The notes under the pieces are model-generated. The model was not told where the DNA came from. It saw only the letters and a list, made by a program, of their open reading frames with translations, and did no database searches. From positions 1 to 9,074 of the forward strand of contig JAGQQB010000131.1 in assembly GCA_020426425.1 (NCBI GenBank): a stretch of 9,074 bases of DNA, read 5' to 3'. Below are positions 6,012 through 9,074 of the stretch, one piece after another (position 1 is the first letter of the stretch; each line of letters opens with the position of its first letter). A program made the position numbers and the translations under genes. The DNA is from Planctomycetaceae bacterium (GTDB lineage: Bacteria > Planctomycetota > Planctomycetia > Planctomycetales > Planctomycetaceae).

Positions 6012-9000
6012 ACGCGGCGAGCGAAGAACGCAATGCGCGGAAGCGACGTCTGCTGCTGGCGCGTCGCGCGATGCTAGGTCTCGTGGCGCTGATCTTCACG
6101 ATTTCAACGGTTGCCTTCTTCTGGATCCGCTCGGAACGCAACGAGGCGGTCTTCCAGCGTGGTCTCGCAGAAGCGAAGTCGGTCGAACTGCAGAAGCAGA
6201 CGGAGATTGCCGTCAAGCAAACCGAGATCGCCAAGACAAACGCTGCCGAAGCACTCAAGCAACAGACAATTGCCGAAACAAATGCTGAGGAAGCACTGCG
6301 ACAGAAAGGGATTGCCGAAGTCAAAACGCAAGAAGCGATCGAGAACGAAATGAAGGCGATCGCGAACGAGAAACTCGCATTGGCCAATGAGCAGAAGGCG
6401 ATCACCAGCGAGATGCTGGCCCGCGCGAACGAGCAGGAGGCTCTGCGGCAGAAATCACTGGCGGAATACGAAGCATACGTCTCCGGGATCGGACTGGCCG
6501 CCGCAAAGATTGAAGAGAATGCGTTCGATGTCGCTGAGCAGTTGCTGCAGGCCAGCGATCCCGACTTGCGAAATTGGGAGTGGGGGCGTCTGCAGCATCT
6601 CTGTCAGCAGTCGAAACTGGCCATCCATGCTACAGCTACGGTCGATGCGATCGCCATGTCCCCCACGGTCGACCAATTCGTGATGGCGACCTGGGACCGG
6701 CGGGCGGTCATCGTCGACTTGAATTCGGGCGAGCAACTACGAGAACTCGTCACCGGTGGGAAGTATGTTCATGCGGCTGACTGGTCCCCCAATGGCAGCA
6801 TCATTGCCACGGGCGGCAGCGATCCTGCGGGCTTCATCCGTCTGTGGGACGCACAGACGGGCGAGTCTTTGGTGACGGTCACTGGTCATGATGACACCGT
6901 GATCAGTGTTCGCTTTTCCCCCGATGGACGCTGGCTGCTGACCACTTCCTACGACAGTACCGCTCGACTCTGGCAGGTGACTGGCACAGTCGATGCGCCC
7001 GAGTTGATTCCGGCACTCACGCTCATGGGGCACAGTTGGTGGGTCTGGGGAGGCGCGTTCGCCCCCGGCTTCAATCCGCTGGAGCCTGAGCAGCATTCGC
7101 GATTGGTTACGGTCAGCCAGGATGGTAAGGCGATTGCCTGGGAAATCAGCATCGTGGGGCCCGATGACAGAGATGACACCGTGGCGGTGAGTGCCGGCCC
7201 CTCGACCTCGCATCAACAGTTACAGGCAAAGCAGATCGCGGTGTTTACGGGGCATGGCAGTGCGATCTACAGTGTCGACATCTCGCCAGAGACCGGTGCG
7301 GTGGCGACTGGAGGGTACGATGGACGCGTGTTGGTCTGGAATATCGACGAGGTGCCCATTGTCACCCTGGACGATCTGCTCAGTCGACGTCAGCCCGACA
7401 TGCCACTCCGATCCCTGGTCGGGCACGGAGCACCGGTTCAAACGGTCCGTTTCTCCGGGAATGGCAGTCGTTTGGTCAGTGGTGGTCGCGACAACGCAGT
7501 GCTCGTTTGGAACATGACGACCAGCGAGCGGGAACATCAGTTTCGCGGTCATTCCCGTGCGGTCCGGTCAGCCTGCTTTTCCAACGATGGATTGCAGGTG
7601 GTCTCTGGCGGGCATGATGCCCAGGCGCTGGTTTGGGATACACGGACCTATGCGGAATCGCGGGATCTCAAGAACACGGTATTGCATGAACATCGCGATG
7701 CCGTACTCGGGGCAAGGTTCTCCCCCGACGGCAAGCAGATTGTGACTGCCGGACGTGACCGCATCGCCATGACCTGGGATGCCGCCACCGGCGAGCGGCT
7801 GCAGACCTTCCGCGAAGGACACGAATACTTGGCAATGTCGGGAAAGATGCTGCCCGGCGGCAAGACGCTCGTCACGGCGGCTGCGGACAATTCTGTCCGG
7901 TTGTGGAATGTCGAAGAAGGAACACAGAAGTTGACGCTTCCGGTCGCGACGGGCCGTTCGGCACTCCTCGCCTTATCGAGCGAAGCGACTTGGCTCTACA
8001 CCGGAGCACTGGTCCCCAGCGGTGAGGGAAATTCACTCAGTGATGGTGCTCAGGCATGGCGACTGGCGGAGCTGGCCGCTTGGGACGGCGCGGTGGAATC
8101 AGCACCGCATTCGATCTCGCTTACCGGCCACAATGGTCCCGTCACTGCGGTCGCGGCGTCGCCGACGAATGATCATCTGGTCGCCACTGGCGATGCCAAT
8201 GGACGCTGCATTTTGCGGGACATGCATACGGGGGAAGTGCTGTGGAGTGTGCGGCATCACACCGGCAGGATCACCGGGATTCGATTCACACGCGATGGCC
8301 AGCAGTTGCTGACCGCCAGCCAGGATCACACCGTCGGGCGGTTGGATGTTGCCGACGGAAATGAACGTGGCGTGCTCAAGGTCGGCGCTGGAGTGCAAGT
8401 GCTGGAGCTCTCACGCGATGGCGTGACGGCACTCACCGTCAGCACACTCCCGGACGCCCCGACGCCGCATGCGTCGCGAATTCACTGGTGGGATCTCAAC
8501 ACGGGCGACGCGCGACGCACAATCGACCTGACTGAGTTTTCGGTTGCGTCCATTGGAACGACTTCCGACCCCAATCTGGCGGTCATCTGTTGTTCGGACA
8601 ACTCCGTGCGGTTGCTCAGACTGACGAATGACGAACAGCCTGTCGGGGGGACACTCCTCGATTTTCAGCAGCTTGGTGGCGTCGTACAGTCGGCGAGCTT
8701 CGTCAATGACGATGCTCAGTTGCTGACAGTCGGTGGCAACGAAGCCCGCTTGTGGGAGGCCAGTTCTCGACGGCTCATTAAGAGCTACAGTCCCCACGGA
8801 GCAATCGCCGCCGCGACCTTCTCACCAGACGGAAGCAAAATTGCGACCGGTAGCTGGGATCATGCAATCAAAGTCTGGGATGCCACTACTGCCGAACCGC
8901 TCATGAAGCTTGAGGGACAACACACCGGCTACATCAACAGCGTGGTCTATTCCCCCGATGGAACCCTGCTGCTCTCAGCCAGCGATGATCGGACCGCCAT

Positions 9001-9074
9001 CCTGTGGGATGCCCAGAGCGGCGCAGTCGTTCGCGTCTTGCAAGGTCATCGCGACCGGGTGCGTGCGGCCGTCT
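5762..9074 (+). CDS. Kinase C-terminal part: membrane helix, coiled coil and WD40 propellers (partial, runs off the window)
   Basis: This frame is open from at least 5747 to the last base, over 1,100 codons, and is cut by the window edge. 5762 is its first in-frame ATG after the frame break; as part of the fused protein it begins at 5747. In order it holds a helical TPR-like region (about 5795-6040), a membrane helix MLGLVALIFTISTVAFFWI (6071-6127) flanked by basic residues, a coiled coil rich in Glu, Gln and Ala with roughly 14-residue repeats (about 6130-6475), and a conserved linker with DLRNWEWGRLQHLC (6562-6603). WD40 blades run from about 6622 to the end. In the family this region is fused to the kinase, with the propellers on the far side of the membrane, probably binding a ligand or protein. 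Standing alone it would be a membrane-anchored WD40 protein, starting at 5762 inside the other reading frame; I find that less likely than a broken fusion. Confidence 0.85.
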   Translation, partial: MAARAEEDLQRAQSTNDYTDYAKAVFAFEEAVSLWSGNVSAKAGVQRARFAYAQNAFRKGDYDLAASQLSDRHADQAELLRQVNAASEERNARKRRLLLARRAMLGLVALIFTISTVAFFWIRSERNEAVFQRGLAEAKSVELQKQTEIAVKQTEIAKTNAAEALKQQTIAETNAEEALRQKGIAEVKTQEAIENEMKAIANEKLALANEQKAITSEMLARANEQEALRQKSLAEYEAYVSGIGLAAAKIEENAFDVAEQLLQASDPDLRNWEWGRLQHLCQQSKLAIHATATVDAIAMSPTVDQFVMATWDRRAVIVDLNSGEQLRELVTGGKYVHAADWSPNGSIIATGGSDPAGFIRLWDAQTGESLVTVTGHDDTVISVRFSPDGRWLLTTSYDSTARLWQVTGTVDAPELIPALTLMGHSWWVWGGAFAPGFNPLEPEQHSRLVTVSQDGKAIAWEISIVGPDDRDDTVAVSAGPSTSHQQLQAKQIAVFTGHGSAIYSVDISPETGAVATGGYDGRVLVWNIDEVPIVTLDDLLSRRQPDMPLRSLVGHGAPVQTVRFSGNGSRLVSGGRDNAVLVWNMTTSEREHQFRGHSRAVRSACFSNDGLQVVSGGHDAQALVWDTRTYAESRDLKNTVLHEHRDAVLGARFSPDGKQIVTAGRDRIAMTWDAATGERLQTFREGHEYLAMSGKMLPGGKTLVTAAADNSVRLWNVEEGTQKLTLPVATGRSALLALSSEATWLYTGALVPSGEGNSLSDGAQAWRLAELAAWDGAVESAPHSISLTGHNGPVTAVAASPTNDHLVATGDANGRCILRDMHTGEVLWSVRHHTGRITGIRFTRDGQQLLTASQDHTVGRLDVADGNERGVLKVGAGVQVLELSRDGVTALTVSTLPDAPTPHASRIHWWDLNTGDARRTIDLTEFSVASIGTTSDPNLAVICCSDNSVRLLRLTNDEQPVGGTLLDFQQLGGVVQSASFVNDDAQLLTVGGNEARLWEASSRRLIKSYSPHGAIAAATFSPDGSKIATGSWDHAIKVWDATTAEPLMKLEGQHTGYINSVVYSPDGTLLLSASDDRTAILWDAQSGAVVRVLQGHRDRVRAAV
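6622..9074 (+). repeat. WD40 repeat array, 17 blades plus the start of an 18th
   Basis: Blade-closing positions (W-D, W-N or equivalent) lie near 6721, 6850, 6976, 7144, 7342, 7513, 7639, 7780, 7909, 8062, 8221, 8347, 8494, 8623, 8758, 8881 and 9010. A new GH-type start (LQGHRDRV) begins at about 9029. The best blades (3, 6, 7, 8, 16, 17) show GH, FSPDG and LWD or VWD. Blades 1, 10, 13, 14 and 15 are degenerate. Blade 4 carries an insertion and a long loop follows it (about 7145-7230). Seven blades make one propeller, so this is at least two full propellers and part of a third. Confidence 0.85.

Noticed and set aside
5695..6288. 197-codon plus-strand frame in the third phase
   Set aside because: A Gly/Arg-rich shadow of the helical and membrane region of the kinase fusion; no start signal and no domain.

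Overview
The window looks like chromosome from a planctomycete (Planctomycetota; a Planctomycetaceae-like lineage is my guess). The main reason is a transmembrane serine/threonine kinase of a kind typical of that phylum: zinc ribbon, acidic linker, kinase domain with DWG in place of DFG, one membrane helix, a coiled coil and a very long WD40 array. Small secreted carboxypeptidase-regulatory-like proteins, moderately high GC and long gene-poor spacers agree with this. No tRNA, rRNA, CRISPR array, insertion sequence or phage gene was recognised.

Layout. 1-318 holds no convincing gene, only two sets of inverted repeats. 319-1494 (minus strand) encodes a 391-residue exported or membrane protein: signal peptide, a planctomycete-type soluble region and four C-terminal membrane helices resembling DUF5658. 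1495-2115 is a divergent intergenic region with a perfect 15-base palindrome. 2116-2652 and 3091-3621 (plus strand) encode two tandem paralogues, 178 and 176 residues, about 44% identical without gaps over a 93-residue core. Each has a strong Shine-Dalgarno sequence and its own strong hairpin terminator, so they are probably separate transcription units. 3622-4079 is intergenic. From 4080 to the window end runs one very large kinase/WD40 locus.

The kinase/WD40 locus is broken by a frame change at about 5742-5750. The kinase frame continues as meaningless Arg-rich sequence to a stop at 6011. The remaining family architecture resumes in the -1 frame: linker after the kinase, helical region, membrane helix, coiled coil, a conserved WEWG motif and at least 17 WD40 blades. 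It stays open to the last base, so the largest reading frame of the window is truncated by the window edge. An indel (real or from sequencing) is the simplest reading; programmed frameshifting is possible but has no classical slippery heptamer.

How the genes work together: the kinase would sense something outside the cytoplasmic membrane through its WD40 propellers and phosphorylate proteins through its cytoplasmic kinase domain. Its acidic linker carries twelve spaced Thr-hydrophobic motifs that could be autophosphorylation or FHA-docking sites. The two secreted paralogues and the membrane protein act at the envelope too, but nothing in the sequence proves a functional link to the kinase. 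I see no clearly new multi-gene system. The most notable points are the frame break, the Thr motif array and the paralogue pair.
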